From Syntrophales bacterium (lineage in GTDB: Bacteria; Desulfobacterota; Syntrophia; Syntrophales; PHBD01), in NCBI GenBank assembly GCA_035363115.1, contig DAOSEM010000001.1:868001-932000 (forward strand): 64,000 bases of DNA. The letters run 5' to 3'. Within the stretch, counting starts at the first letter, position 1. Each line of letters opens with the position of its first letter. Under the pieces are notes generated by a model. The model saw only the letters and a program-made list of their open reading frames with translations. It was not told the origin of the DNA and ran no database searches. The translations under genes and the position numbers were made by a program. Of this stretch, positions 1 through 8,882 are shown piece after piece.

Positions 1-1
1 G

Positions 2-499
2 CTTTCATCCATGAGGGGGGACATCCGGTTCGTCACCATCGAGGAGGACAGGGACTACGAGATCGCCGGACTGACGGTTCGGGCGATCCAGCAGAATCAC
101 CCGGGAGACTCCTACGGGTACTCGTTCACCGGAAACGGCAGGAAGATCGTCTTTGCCACCGACGCGGAGCACAAAAGGGAGAACAGCCCGGGTGCGGACG
201 GAATTGTGGAATTCTTCCGCAACGCCGACCTGCTGATCTTCGATGCCCAGTACACCCTGCTGGACGCGATCGACACCAAGGAGAACTGGGGGCACTCGAG
301 CAACCTGACGGCCGTGGAGATCGCCGTGCTGGCGGGAGTGAAACGACTGTGCCTGTTCCACACGGAACACAGCTATTCCGACGAGGTGATCGAACAGTTC
401 TGCCGGGACACGCGGAAATACCTGAAGATCCACGCCGAGGCCGAGTTGCCTCCCCTGGAGATCATGGCGGCCTACGACGGCCTCAGGATCGAGGTCTGA
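2..499 (+). CDS. MBL-fold metallohydrolase (3' part only)
   Basis: This is the C-terminal part of a metallo-beta-lactamase-fold hydrolase whose 5' end lies outside the window; the frame is open from base 2. The visible 165 residues include an NHPGDSYGYSF stretch (histidine before the substrate loop), FATDAEH with the expected bridging metal aspartate, LLIFDAQYT, and a C-terminal GHSSNLTAVEIA...LFHTEHSYSD segment that supplies late metal-binding histidines. These are typical of the phosphodiesterase-like MBL proteins related to RNase Z/PhnP. The substrate cannot be inferred. It ends before the sigma-54 promoter region and is probably not co-transcribed with the next gene. Confidence 0.75.
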   Translation, partial: LSSMRGDIRFVTIEEDRDYEIAGLTVRAIQQNHPGDSYGYSFTGNGRKIVFATDAEHKRENSPGADGIVEFFRNADLLIFDAQYTLLDAIDTKENWGHSSNLTAVEIAVLAGVKRLCLFHTEHSYSDEVIEQFCRDTRKYLKIHAEAELPPLEIMAAYDGLRIEV

Positions 500-671
500 C
501 AACCATCCCGGGAGCGCCCCGCCGTGGCGCGTCCCGTGTCAAGATTTCCGGCCCGCCGCGGAAGAATGTTTGCCAAAACGGCAGCGGGCATTCCATTCGA
601 TAGAGGCGCCATCTGTTGCGCCCTCCGACATCAATTATTCATCTTGCCACAACGGCTGTCTGTCTCTTGCA

Positions 672-711
672 GTGAACAACATATGGATTCCTTGTTCGGC
701 ATGTTGCGCAT
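672..711. promoter_or_regulatory. Candidate upstream activator sites for the sigma-54 promoter of unit A
   Basis: The 20-mer TTGTTCGGCATGTTGCGCAT (692-711) carries a perfect right half-site TGTTGCGCA around a CATG centre. A second, weaker site with half-site GTGAACAACA is centred 20 bp upstream. The main site is centred 80.5 bp before the first base of the -24 element. This is the same distance as the near-perfect palindrome at 8793-8812 in front of unit B, which suggests binding by one activator, likely the protein at 24117-27239. Confidence 0.6.
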
Positions 712-781
712 GACGTTCGTGCGAATGGGGTGGCTATTTCTCATTACCATGAAATCATTGCGGTAAATCCATTTCGACGGA

Positions 782-796
782 TGGCACCTTTCTTGC
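782..796 (+). promoter_or_regulatory. Sigma-54 (-24/-12) promoter of unit A
   Basis: TGGCACCTTTCTTGC matches the RpoN consensus TGGCAC-N5-TTGC. The GG (783-784) and GC (795-796) dinucleotides are separated by exactly 10 bases. It lies about 95 bp upstream of the first Liv transporter gene. An equivalent element sits at 8883-8898. Confidence 0.85.
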
Positions 797-890
797 GGCT
801 GCTGTCCTGAAGCATCCGGCATGTACCCGGCCCATGCAGCCGGGGCAGACGTCTTTTCCCCCTCCACCTCCAACAGGTCCGGACAAGACG

Positions 891-1682
891 ATGCTCAAGA
901 TCACCAATCTCGAGACAACCTACCATGATGTCATCCTGGCGCTGAAGGGCATCTCGCTCACGGTCCCGGCAGGTGCGATCGTCGCTCTTCTCGGCTCCAA
1001 CGGGGCGGGAAAGACGACGACCATCAATACCGTCTGCGGGATCAGGAAGACCCTGAACCTGGAAGTCGAGGACGGGACGATGGAGTTTGCGGGGTCGATC
1101 ATCAACGACCGGGCGCCCCACGAGATCGTGGCCCTGGGGATCTCGCAGGTTCCCGAGGGAAGGCGGATCTTCGCGGAGCTGACCGTGGAGGAGAACATCC
1201 GGATCGGGTCGTGGCGGATCGACCGCAGGCGCTACCCGGAGAACCGCGAGCGCGTGCTCCGGCATTTCCCGGTCCTCCGGGAGCGGGGGCGGCAACTGGC
1301 GGGATACCTGAGCGGCGGCGAGCAGCAGATGCTGGCCATCGCAAGGGCCCTGGTGGCGGAGCCCCGGCTTCTCATCATGGACGAGCCCTCCCTGGGGATC
1401 GCACCGATCGTGGTCCGGGAGATCTTTGAGATCATCCACCGGATCAACGTGGAGGAGGGGACCACGATTCTCCTTGTTGAGCAGAATGCAAACGCGGCCC
1501 TGTCCGTCGCCGGTTACGGCTACATCATGGAGAACGGGCGCATCGTCATGGAAGGGTCGGCGGCGGAACTCCGGGAGAGCAGGGATATCCGCGAGTTCTA
1601 CCTGGGCCTGACGGAGGTGGGGACCCGGAAGAGCTTCCGGGACGTGAAGCACTACCGGCGGAAAAAGCGATGGCTTTCGTGA
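891..1682 (+). CDS. livF: Branched-chain amino acid-type ABC transporter ATPase (LivF-like)
   Basis: This is a cytoplasmic ATPase subunit of a HAAT/Liv-family importer, 263 residues. Walker A GSNGAGKT is at residues 35-42, followed by the signature LSGGEQQ and Walker B LLIMDEPS, with the switch histidine region replaced by the LivF-typical LLVEQNANAAL. The start at 891 (MLKITNL) fits the family; the open frame continues upstream to 834 with a proline-rich stretch that is not LivF-like. The C-terminus is about 25 residues longer than usual and rich in basic residues. It is the first gene of the unit and overlaps the next by 13 bp. In anaerobic Proteobacteria such Liv systems next to acyl-CoA ligases often import aromatic or other organic acids rather than amino acids; that role is inferred from context. 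Confidence 0.85.
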   Translation: MLKITNLETTYHDVILALKGISLTVPAGAIVALLGSNGAGKTTTINTVCGIRKTLNLEVEDGTMEFAGSIINDRAPHEIVALGISQVPEGRRIFAELTVEENIRIGSWRIDRRRYPENRERVLRHFPVLRERGRQLAGYLSGGEQQMLAIARALVAEPRLLIMDEPSLGIAPIVVREIFEIIHRINVEEGTTILLVEQNANAALSVAGYGYIMENGRIVMEGSAAELRESRDIREFYLGLTEVGTRKSFRDVKHYRRKKRWLS

Positions 1683-2452
1683 AGGACGCGGGTGCGGAAC
1701 TTCTGGCGCTGGAGGACCTGTCGATACATTTCGGCGGCATCCGGGCCCTCGAGAACGTCTCCCTCTCCGTGCGGGAAGGGGAGATCTACTCCATCATCGG
1801 CCCCAACGGGGCCGGAAAAACGACCCTCTTCAACTGCATCAGCGGAATCTACCGGTACCAGCGGGGGACCATCCGCTTCGCCGGGGAATCGATCACCGGC
1901 CGGAAGCCTCATGAGATAGCCCGCCTGGGCGTCGGCCGTGCCTTCCAGAACATTGCCCTCTTCCGGGGCATGACAGTCCTGGACAACCTGTTGTCGGCCC
2001 GGGAGCCGATCCTCCGCTACGGCCTGGTCGAAGCCGCCCTGTTCTGGGGAAGATGCCGGCGGGAAGAGATCCGGAGCCGCGACGCCGTCGAGGAGATTGT
2101 CGAATTCCTCGATCTCCAGGCGGTTCGGAAGCTGCCCGTGGGGAGCCTCCCCTACGGAGTCCAGAAGCGTGTGGAACTGGCCCGGGCGCTGGCCATGAGC
2201 CCCAGGATCCTGCTGGTCGACGAGCCGGTGAGCGGCATGAACCTGGAGGAGCGGGAGGACATGGCGCGCTATCTCATCGACATCAATGAGGAGATGAACA
2301 TCACCATCGTGCTGATCGAGCATGACATGGGACTTGTGATGGACCTGTCCGACCGGGTCTCCGTTCTGAATTTCGGAACGCGGATCGCCGAGGGGACACC
2401 CGACGAAATCGCCGGGAATCCCGAGGTGATCCAGGCGTACCTGGGAGCGTAG
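1670..2452 (+). CDS. livG: Branched-chain amino acid-type ABC transporter ATPase (LivG-like)
   Basis: The second ATPase of the Liv-type importer has 260 residues. Walker A GPNGAGKT is at residues 44-51. The ABC signature is the degenerate LPYGVQKR typical of LivG, followed by Walker B ILLVDEPVSGMN and the C-terminal LivG helix ending in VIQAYLGA. It starts inside the end of the LivF-like gene, implying translational coupling, and ends 6 bp before the acyl-CoA synthetase. It would form the heterodimeric motor with the LivF-like protein on the LivH/LivM channel. Confidence 0.87.
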   Translation: MAFVKDAGAELLALEDLSIHFGGIRALENVSLSVREGEIYSIIGPNGAGKTTLFNCISGIYRYQRGTIRFAGESITGRKPHEIARLGVGRAFQNIALFRGMTVLDNLLSAREPILRYGLVEAALFWGRCRREEIRSRDAVEEIVEFLDLQAVRKLPVGSLPYGVQKRVELARALAMSPRILLVDEPVSGMNLEEREDMARYLIDINEEMNITIVLIEHDMGLVMDLSDRVSVLNFGTRIAEGTPDEIAGNPEVIQAYLGA

Positions 2453-2458
2453 CGGACC

Positions 2459-4291
2459 ATGGAAACGACGGACACGACCCTGCCCCGGCTTCTGATTGAA
2501 AAGACGGACCGTTACGGTGACCGGGTCGCCATGCGGCGGAAGTACAAGGGCATCTGGCAGGAGATTTCCTGGCGGACCTACCTCGAACGGGTACAGGCAC
2601 TGGCCGCGGGACTGGCGAAACTGGGGATGGAGCGGGGCGACCACGCTTCCATCCTGGGGGAGAACTGCCCGGAGTGGGTCATCGCTGACCTGGCGATCCA
2701 GAGCCTGGGCGGCGTCTCCGTGGGCGTCTATCCCACCAACTCGGCGGAGCAGGTGCACTACATCCTGGATCACTCCCGGTCGAGGTTCGTCGTCGTCAAG
2801 GACCAGTAGCAGGCTGACAAGGTCCTCCTCGTGGCGGACCGGCTGCCTCTTCTTGTGAAAATCGTCGTCATCGACATGAAGGGCCTCCGGAACCACCCGG
2901 ACCGGCGGATCATCCCTTTTTCGCAGGTGGAAGAGGAAGGGCGCGAGGAGGTCCGGAGGACCCCCGGGTCCTTTGTTGAGGCCGTTTCCCGGACGCAGCC
3001 CGACGACGTGTCCTTTATCGTCTACACCTCCGGTACAACGGGCGCCCCCAAGGGGGCCATGATCACCCACCGCAACATCATCCATCAGATCCTTTATGCC
3101 CTGCAGCCGGTGCTCCACCTGGGAGAGAAGGATTCGATCCTCTCCTATCTCCCGCTGTGCCACATCTTCGAGCGGAACCTGGCCATGGCGATGCCGCTGG
3201 TTCTGGGCTACACGGTCAACTTTGCCGAGTCCATCGACACGGTCCAGGAGAACCTGCGGGAGATCTCCCCGACGTTCTTCGCTGCGGTGCCGCGGATCCT
3301 GGAGAAGATCCATTCGACGGTGCGGATCAAGATGGAGGACTCGACGCGCTTCAAGCGGTTCCAGGTCCGCCTCTGGGAGCCCCCGGGAAAGGCCGTCGCC
3401 CAGTGCCGGATGAACCTGCGGCCGGTGCCGCCGCTACTCCGGCTGGCGTACACCCTGGGGTACTTCTGGAGCTACCGCCCGCTCCGCGACCGGATCGGAC
3501 TTGCCGACTGCCGGTGCATCATGAGCGGCGGCGCGCCCATCGCGCCGGAGATCCTGGCCTTTTTCCGGTCCCTGGGGATCCGGACGGTCGAGATGTACGG
3601 CCTGACGGAGACCGCCGGCGGGGCCACGGGTCCCCGTGGACGGATCAAGCACGGATCGGTGGGCGAGCCCTGCCGTGCCCTGGAGTGCCGCCTGGCCCCC
3701 GACGGGGAGATCCTGCTGAAAGGCGACTCGATCTTTGCCGGGTACTATCGCGACGAGGACGCTACGGCCAACGTGATCCATGGCGGCTGGCTCCATACCG
3801 GCGACATCGGCCAGTTCGACGAGGACGGCCACCTCTTCATCGTGGACCGCAAAAAGGACATCATCGTCACCTCCGGCGGCAAGAACATCTCCCCCTCGGA
3901 GATCGAGAACCGCCTCAAGTGCAGCAGCTACATCAAGGAGGCCATCATCGTGGGCGAAGGCCGCAAGTACCTGACCGCCCTGATCCAGATCGACTACGAC
4001 AATGTGGGCAACTGGGCCCAGCGCAAACGGGTTCCCTACACGACGTACCGGAGCCTGGCGGAGAACCCGGACGTGTACCGGCTGATCCAGGACGAAGTGG
4101 AAGCCGTGAATGTGCATTTGGCCCAGGTGGAGCGGGTCAAGAAATTCCACATTCTCGTCAAGGAGCTCGACCAGGATGACGAGGAAGTGACGGCAACGCA
4201 GAAGGTGAAGCGGAAGATCATCGACGAGCGGTTCTGCCGGGAGATCGAGCGGATGTACGGCGAGGCCGGGAAAAGCGGTCCGGGGGCATAG
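2459..4291 (+). pseudogene. Long-chain-type acyl-CoA synthetase interrupted by an in-frame TAG
   Basis: One continuous reading frame of 611 codons encodes an AMP-forming acyl-CoA synthetase of the FadD15/long-chain type, but codon 117 (2807-2809) is TAG. The part before it holds the N-terminal domain start (ETTDTTLPRLLIEK through VVVKDQ). The part after it holds the ATP-binding motif YTSGTTGAPKGAM, YGLTETAGG, GWLHTGDIG and DRKKDIIVTSGGKNISP. There is no other stop or frameshift, so the lesion is a single base, most simply CAG or GAG to TAG. It may be a recent nonsense mutation, a sequencing error or a readthrough codon. Position between LivG and LivH is a common arrangement in anaerobic acid-degrading operons, where the enzyme traps the imported acid as its CoA thioester. 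Confidence 0.8.
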
Positions 4292-4342
4292 GCGGAGGGG
4301 AAGGCACGGCAGGCGGGAAGACGAAAAGGCGGGGAGGTGCGG

Positions 4343-5242
4343 ATGGAGAAGGTGCTGGAAATCGCATTCAACGGAATGTCCATGGGCGCAATCTATGCGC
4401 TGCTGGCGCTCGGATTCGTCATGATCTTCAAGTCCACGGGCGTTCTGAACTTTGCCCAGGGGGAACTGGCCATGGCGGGGGCCTTTCTATGCTTTACCTT
4501 CGCCACGCTGGCACAACTCCCCTATGTCCTGTCCTTTCTCCTCGCGCTGGGCGCCGCTGCCGTTCTGGGATGCATCGTGGACGTCGTCTTCTTCCGGCGC
4601 ATGGTGGGGGAGCCGGTCTTTTCGACGATCATGGTCACCGTCGGGCTGGCCAGCATCCTCACCTCCATGGCGGGATTCCTCTGGGGGCATGACGTCTACT
4701 CCATCGTCTCCCCCTTCACGGACAAAACGGCGGACCTGGGCGGCCTGGTCGTCTCCCAGGGATCCCTGTACACCATGGCCGTATCGGTTGTCCTCTTCCT
4801 CCTGCTTCTCCTCTTCTTCAACCGTTCGCTCCTGGGGATCGCCATGAAGGGAACGGCGGAGGATGCGGACACGGCGGGCCTGATGGGCATCAATGTGAAA
4901 CGGATCCACGCCCTGGCCTGGATCCTCGGAGCGGTGCTGGCCGCCGTGGCGGGGATCTTCCTGGCGGAGCAGAGCTTCGTCCGCCTCTCCATGAGCCACA
5001 CGGGGATCAAGGCCATGGCGGCGGCCATCCTCGGCGGGATGGAGAGCGTCGGCGGCGCCATCCTGGGAGGGCTTCTCATCGGGATCATCGAGAGCCTGGC
5101 GGCCAGTTACCTGAGCGGACTGGAGCTGGGGAACTTTCATTTCGGGGATATCAAGGACGTCGCCGCCTTTGCGATCATGATCCTGGTCCTGATGATCCGT
5201 CCCCACGGAATCTTCGGCCGGAAGAAGGTGGAGCGCGTGTAA
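4343..5242 (+). CDS. livH: Branched-chain amino acid-type ABC transporter permease (LivH-like)
   Basis: This inner-membrane permease of 299 residues has about eight hydrophobic segments. The N-terminus ALLALGFVMIFKSTGVLNFAQ and the loop GTAEDADTAGLMGINVKRI are characteristic of LivH. The ATG at 4343 was chosen because GGGGAGG (4331-4337) lies 5 bases upstream; a GTG at 4337 is inside that ribosome site. It follows the interrupted synthetase and is 4 bp from the LivM-like gene. Confidence 0.88.
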   Translation: MEKVLEIAFNGMSMGAIYALLALGFVMIFKSTGVLNFAQGELAMAGAFLCFTFATLAQLPYVLSFLLALGAAAVLGCIVDVVFFRRMVGEPVFSTIMVTVGLASILTSMAGFLWGHDVYSIVSPFTDKTADLGGLVVSQGSLYTMAVSVVLFLLLLLFFNRSLLGIAMKGTAEDADTAGLMGINVKRIHALAWILGAVLAAVAGIFLAEQSFVRLSMSHTGIKAMAAAILGGMESVGGAILGGLLIGIIESLAASYLSGLELGNFHFGDIKDVAAFAIMILVLMIRPHGIFGRKKVERV

Positions 5243-5246
5243 CGAC

Positions 5247-6284
5247 ATGGGACGATCCTTCAAGACGAGCTACGGAGCCGACATGGCCCTGCTCCAGAAC
5301 CTCTGGGTGAAGATTTGGCTGGCCCTGTTGCTGCTGATCCTCGCCACCGTCCCGTTCCTTCTGACACGATACCAGCTCAGCATCCTCAACGAGATCCTGA
5401 TCGCCGTCATTGGGGCGCTGGGCCTGAACCTCCTGACGGGATTCACCGGCCAGATCTCGCTGGGCCACGGCGCCTTCCTGGCCATCGGGGCCTACACGAC
5501 GGCCCTCCTGACGGGCGAGCTCGGCGTTCCGTTTGTCGTTTCCCTGCCCCTGTCCGGGTGCATGGCGGCCCTCCTTGGATTGGTCGTGGGGATTCCCTCC
5601 CTGCGGCTGAAGGGGCTGTACCTGGCCCTGGGCACCCTGGCCTTTGGTTTCATCGTCGAGTATATTCTATTTCACTGGGATCTGACCCAGGGGGACCGGG
5701 GGCTGCCTGTGCCGCCCATGAGCCTGGGGGGATTTGCCGCCGATACGGAGCGGGAGGTGTTCCTTGTCCTCACCGTCCTCGCCATCCTGGCTGTCCTGGC
5801 GGCAAAGAACATCGCCCGGACGAAGATCGGCCGGAGCTTCTGCGCGATCCGGGACCGGGACATCGCGGCGGAGGCCATGGGCATTCCGCTGGCCCGATAC
5901 AAGATCATGGCCTTCGGCATCAGCGCCTTCTATGCCGGGGCTGCCGGCTGCCTGGTGGCCCACTACCAGAAATGGATTGTTCCAGGCCTCTTCGATCTTT
6001 CGCTCTCTCTTGCCTATATCGCCATGATCGTGCTGGGAGGTCTCGGAACCATCCTGGGGTCGATCCTCGGGGCGCTTCTGATATCGGGGATTCCCCACGG
6101 CATCACGTACGCGGTGGACGCCTTCAAGGAGACCCACCCGGCGTTGAGCGGACTGATCGTGGACTTCAAGCTGGGAATCTTCGGCCTGATCATCGTGCTC
6201 ACGCTCCTCTTCGAGCCGCGGGGCCTCTTCGGAATCTACCAGCGGGCAAAGACGTACTGGAAGACGTGGCCTTTCCGTTATTGA
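5247..6284 (+). CDS. livM: Branched-chain amino acid-type ABC transporter permease (LivM-like)
   Basis: This is the second membrane subunit of the importer, 345 residues from the ATG at 5247. An ATG at 5283 has a better-spaced GGAG (5274-5277) and would give 333 residues, so the start is uncertain. The LivM hallmark LNLLTGFTGQISLGHGAF is near residue 60, and FCAIRDRDIAAEAMGI forms the cytoplasmic coupling loop. The protein ends in a basic tail. Confidence 0.88.
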   Translation: MGRSFKTSYGADMALLQNLWVKIWLALLLLILATVPFLLTRYQLSILNEILIAVIGALGLNLLTGFTGQISLGHGAFLAIGAYTTALLTGELGVPFVVSLPLSGCMAALLGLVVGIPSLRLKGLYLALGTLAFGFIVEYILFHWDLTQGDRGLPVPPMSLGGFAADTEREVFLVLTVLAILAVLAAKNIARTKIGRSFCAIRDRDIAAEAMGIPLARYKIMAFGISAFYAGAAGCLVAHYQKWIVPGLFDLSLSLAYIAMIVLGGLGTILGSILGALLISGIPHGITYAVDAFKETHPALSGLIVDFKLGIFGLIIVLTLLFEPRGLFGIYQRAKTYWKTWPFRY

Positions 6285-6372
6285 GGCTGCGAGTGTCCGG
6301 AAACCGGGCCTTTCGGGTCTGCAGGGGGCGGGCCGGGAAGGGAATCCAACCAGGAAAAAAAGGAGGAACGCC

Positions 6373-7587
6373 ATGAAGAAGAGAACCGTCCTGTCCGCCC
6401 TTGTGGCGGGAATGCTGATCGGCCTGATCGTTGCGTCCGGTTCATGGGCCGCCGATGTGCGGGGCGTCACCGACAAGTCCGTCAAGATCGCGTGCCTGGT
6501 CGACCTGTCCGGGCCGGGCAAATACGGAGGACCTCCGGTGGCCGATGCCTTCCGGGATTACGTCGCCTGGGTCAACGACACCGGCGGCATCAACGGCCGG
6601 AAGATCGAGCTGGTCGTGGAGGACAACGGAATTCTTCCGAACACCACCATGGCGGCCGCCCGAAAGGTGCTCCTGAAGGATGGTGTTTTCGCCATCGCCT
6701 TCAACCTCGGGAGCGCCGGAGCCAGCGCGATCGTTCCCATCTGCCAGGAGAACAAGGCCGTCCTGATGCCCCACGGTGCGAACAAGAAGTTCTACCACCC
6801 GGGCAACAAGTGGGTCTTTGTCCCCCACACGGCGCAGTACGACATGGCGACCCGGGCGGTTGAGTATGTCCTGGAGAAGACCCCGAAGGCACGAATCGGC
6901 ATCATCTACCAGGATGACGACTTCGGCCGGGAAGGCCTGGAAGGCGCCCGGGCGGCAGCGTCCTTCAAAAAAACGGCTCTCGTGAAAGAGGCTCCCTACA
7001 AGACCGGCACCATCGACTTCACGCCTCACATGAATGCCATGAGGGAAGCGAAGGTGGACACGATCGTCCTGTGGACTTACCTGCCCCAGTCGGCGGCCAT
7101 CATCAAGCAGAAGGCCAGGATGGGCTGGAACGTCAGCCTGATCTCCAACAACACCACCGGGGTTCCGCCTCTTTTCGCCCTGGCTGGCGAGCAGGCCGAC
7201 GGCTACATGCTCGTCACACCCTACGCGCCGGGGTGGATGGATCTGCCAGGCATCCGGCGGATCAAGAAGATCAACGCAAAGTATGGCGATCCGAAGAAAA
7301 CACTCGGCAACCCGGCCTATCCAGATTATCTCTACCTTGCCGCCTGGGGTTACATCGAGTCGTTCGGCGAAGGGCTCCGCAAGGCCGGCCGCGACCTGAC
7401 GCCGGATTCCTTCGTCAGGGGCCTGGAGAGCATCCAGAATCACGACATGGGCGGCCTGTGCCCGAATATCACCTTCGGGCCGAAGCGGCACGTCAGCAGC
7501 TTTTCCAGCCTGATCCTGAAGGCGGACGGGAAAAAGAAGCGTTTTGTCATTGTCGATCCGATCCGCGAACCGAAGACGCCCCGGTAG
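6373..7587 (+). CDS. Periplasmic substrate-binding protein of the Liv-type transporter
   Basis: This secreted type I periplasmic binding protein of 404 residues has a clear Sec signal peptide (MKKRTVLSALVAGMLIG... with cleavage after SWA near residue 26). The mature part begins with VTDKSVKIACLVDLSG, the usual start of the LivK/receptor-ligand fold, and includes NDTGGINGRKIELV. A strong ribosome site AAAAGGAGG precedes the ATG. It decides the specificity of the importer, but the ligand cannot be read from sequence. Confidence 0.87.
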   Translation: MKKRTVLSALVAGMLIGLIVASGSWAADVRGVTDKSVKIACLVDLSGPGKYGGPPVADAFRDYVAWVNDTGGINGRKIELVVEDNGILPNTTMAAARKVLLKDGVFAIAFNLGSAGASAIVPICQENKAVLMPHGANKKFYHPGNKWVFVPHTAQYDMATRAVEYVLEKTPKARIGIIYQDDDFGREGLEGARAAASFKKTALVKEAPYKTGTIDFTPHMNAMREAKVDTIVLWTYLPQSAAIIKQKARMGWNVSLISNNTTGVPPLFALAGEQADGYMLVTPYAPGWMDLPGIRRIKKINAKYGDPKKTLGNPAYPDYLYLAAWGYIESFGEGLRKAGRDLTPDSFVRGLESIQNHDMGGLCPNITFGPKRHVSSFSSLILKADGKKKRFVIVDPIREPKTPR

Positions 7588-7716
7588 ACACGGATGCGCC
7601 GGGCGGGTCGGACCGCCCGGCGCCGGTTTCGAGCGGCCGGCGGGAGAAGGGCGATCACGGCATCGCGATGGGTGGACGGAGGCGGCTGCACTCCAGGGCA
7701 TGATGGAGGGATGAAG

Positions 7717-8622
7717 ATGAAGGAACCGGCGAAAATCCGGACGGAACTCACGGAGATGCTGGACATCGACTATCCCATCATCGGGGCGCCGATGTTCCTT
7801 GTCTCCTATGAGGAACTGGCGGCGGCGGTCTCCCTGGCCGGAGGGTTGGGAACGCTGCCGCTGCCGAATTTCCGGACCGTCGAGGATCTGAAGCGGACCC
7901 TCGAAGCGGTTCGCCGCGCCACCGACCGGCCCATCGGAGTGAACATCCACCTGTCGGGCAAGTTTGCCTGGCGGGAGCAACTGGCGGTCTGCCTGGATTA
8001 CGGCGTTCGATTTTTCCTGACGTCCCTCGGAGACCCCCAGCTTATCCTCGAAGCCGTCCACGGGAAGGGCGGTGTCGTGTTTGCCGACGTGGTTTCGCTC
8101 CGCCAGGCCGTCCGCGCCCGGGAAAAGGGCGTCGATGGCCTGGTGGCGGTGGGATCCGCCGCGGGAGGGCACGCCGGAACGACCCCCACCCTGGTTCTTG
8201 TCCCTTATCTGAGAGAAAAAACCGGGCTGCCCGTTGTAGCCGCCGGCGGCATCAGCACGGGCGCCCAGATGGCGGCGGCTCTCGCCGTAGGGGCATGCGG
8301 CGTCGTCGTGGGGACGCGGCTGATCGCCACCCCGGAGGCCAGGACGGCCGAGACCTACAAGGAGGCGATTGTCCGGGCCGATCCCGACGACATCGTCCTG
8401 AGCGACCGGATCACCGGCAACCCGGCCAACTGGCTGGCCGACAGCATCCGGGCCTTCGAGGAGCGGCCCGATCCCGCCTCGAAACGCTGGCGGGATTTCT
8501 GGAGCGCCGGACGAAGCGTGGCCCAGGTGGAGGAGATCCGGCCTGCCGGAGAGATCATCCGGGAGATGGCGGCTTCCTATGTCAAGACGGTCCGCCTCCT
8601 CGATGGGACGCTTGCGGGATAG
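7717..8622 (+). CDS. Nitronate monooxygenase / enoyl reductase-family FMN protein
   Basis: This TIM-barrel flavoprotein of 301 residues belongs to the 2-nitropropane dioxygenase/FabK family. Visible family features are YPIIGAPM at the N-terminus, SAAGGHAG (FMN phosphate loop with the histidine conserved in the family), GLPVVAAGGI and GACGVVVGTRL. The ATG at 7717 is preferred because GGAGGG (7705-7710) lies 6 bases upstream; an ATG at 7711 touches the ribosome site. It is the last gene of unit A. In an organism that appears anaerobic, an oxygen-dependent nitronate oxidation is unlikely, and an FMN-dependent enoyl-CoA reductase or similar role is possible; this is inference. Confidence 0.75.
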   Translation: MKEPAKIRTELTEMLDIDYPIIGAPMFLVSYEELAAAVSLAGGLGTLPLPNFRTVEDLKRTLEAVRRATDRPIGVNIHLSGKFAWREQLAVCLDYGVRFFLTSLGDPQLILEAVHGKGGVVFADVVSLRQAVRAREKGVDGLVAVGSAAGGHAGTTPTLVLVPYLREKTGLPVVAAGGISTGAQMAAALAVGACGVVVGTRLIATPEARTAETYKEAIVRADPDDIVLSDRITGNPANWLADSIRAFEERPDPASKRWRDFWSAGRSVAQVEEIRPAGEIIREMAASYVKTVRLLDGTLAG

Positions 8623-8636
8623 CCGCTGATTCACTT

Positions 8637-8675
8637 GCCCCCGCGGAGTTTGGTTTATCCGGGGCGCGTGGGCTG
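8637..8675. repeat. Hairpin repeat, copy 1
   Basis: GCCCCCGCG (8637-8645) can pair with CGCGTGGGC (8665-8673) around a 19-nt loop containing TTTGGTTTATCCG. The same stem length, loop length and loop core occur at 27451-27489. It lies 14 bp after the last gene of unit A and could act as a 3' stabiliser or weak terminator, though no U-tract follows. Confidence 0.65.
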
Positions 8676-8771
8676 CCGCCAGGATGCCACCGGTAGCGAT
8701 TGGTTTCATCCCGGTCCCCTTTTAGGATTTCTTGTACGATCGGAAAGGTGCTGTGTTCCCCTGAAACGCGT

Positions 8772-8812
8772 GCGCGCAACATGTAGGCGGTCTTGCGCAA
8801 CATGTTGTGCAA
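8772..8812. promoter_or_regulatory. Tandem upstream activator sites of unit B
   Basis: TTGCGCAACATGTTGTGCAA (8793-8812) is a 20-bp palindrome with one mismatched pair. A second half-site GCGCAACATG (8774-8783) is centred 21 bp upstream. The palindrome centre is 80.5 bp before the first base of the -24 element, exactly as at unit A. This is a typical position and form for a dimeric sigma-54 enhancer-binding protein. Confidence 0.75.
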
Positions 8813-8882
8813 GGAGAGAGCGCTGTTCCCCTCTGAGCGTTCAATCGCATTGATATAATTAACAAATTATCCTTCCGGCCAA

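Larger units (their letters stand above)
500..890. other. Intergenic control region of catabolic unit A
   Basis: These 391 bases hold no convincing gene. They contain a tandem pair of activator-site candidates (672-711) and a sigma-54 promoter (782-796), listed separately. With a start about 12 nt past the -12 element, the leader before the LivF-like gene would be roughly 80 nt. Confidence 0.7.

Noticed and set aside
2807..2809. TAG as a pyrrolysine codon
   Set aside because: The enzyme family has no known pyrrolysine, the site is outside the catalytic centre, and no pyl genes are in the window. Nonsense mutation or error is simpler.
1652..3313. Long minus-strand open frames opposite the Liv and ligase genes (also 6442-8709, 9763-11670, 15344-17101 and others)
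   Set aside because: They mirror strongly supported plus-strand genes, have no domain motifs and arise from GC-rich third codon positions.
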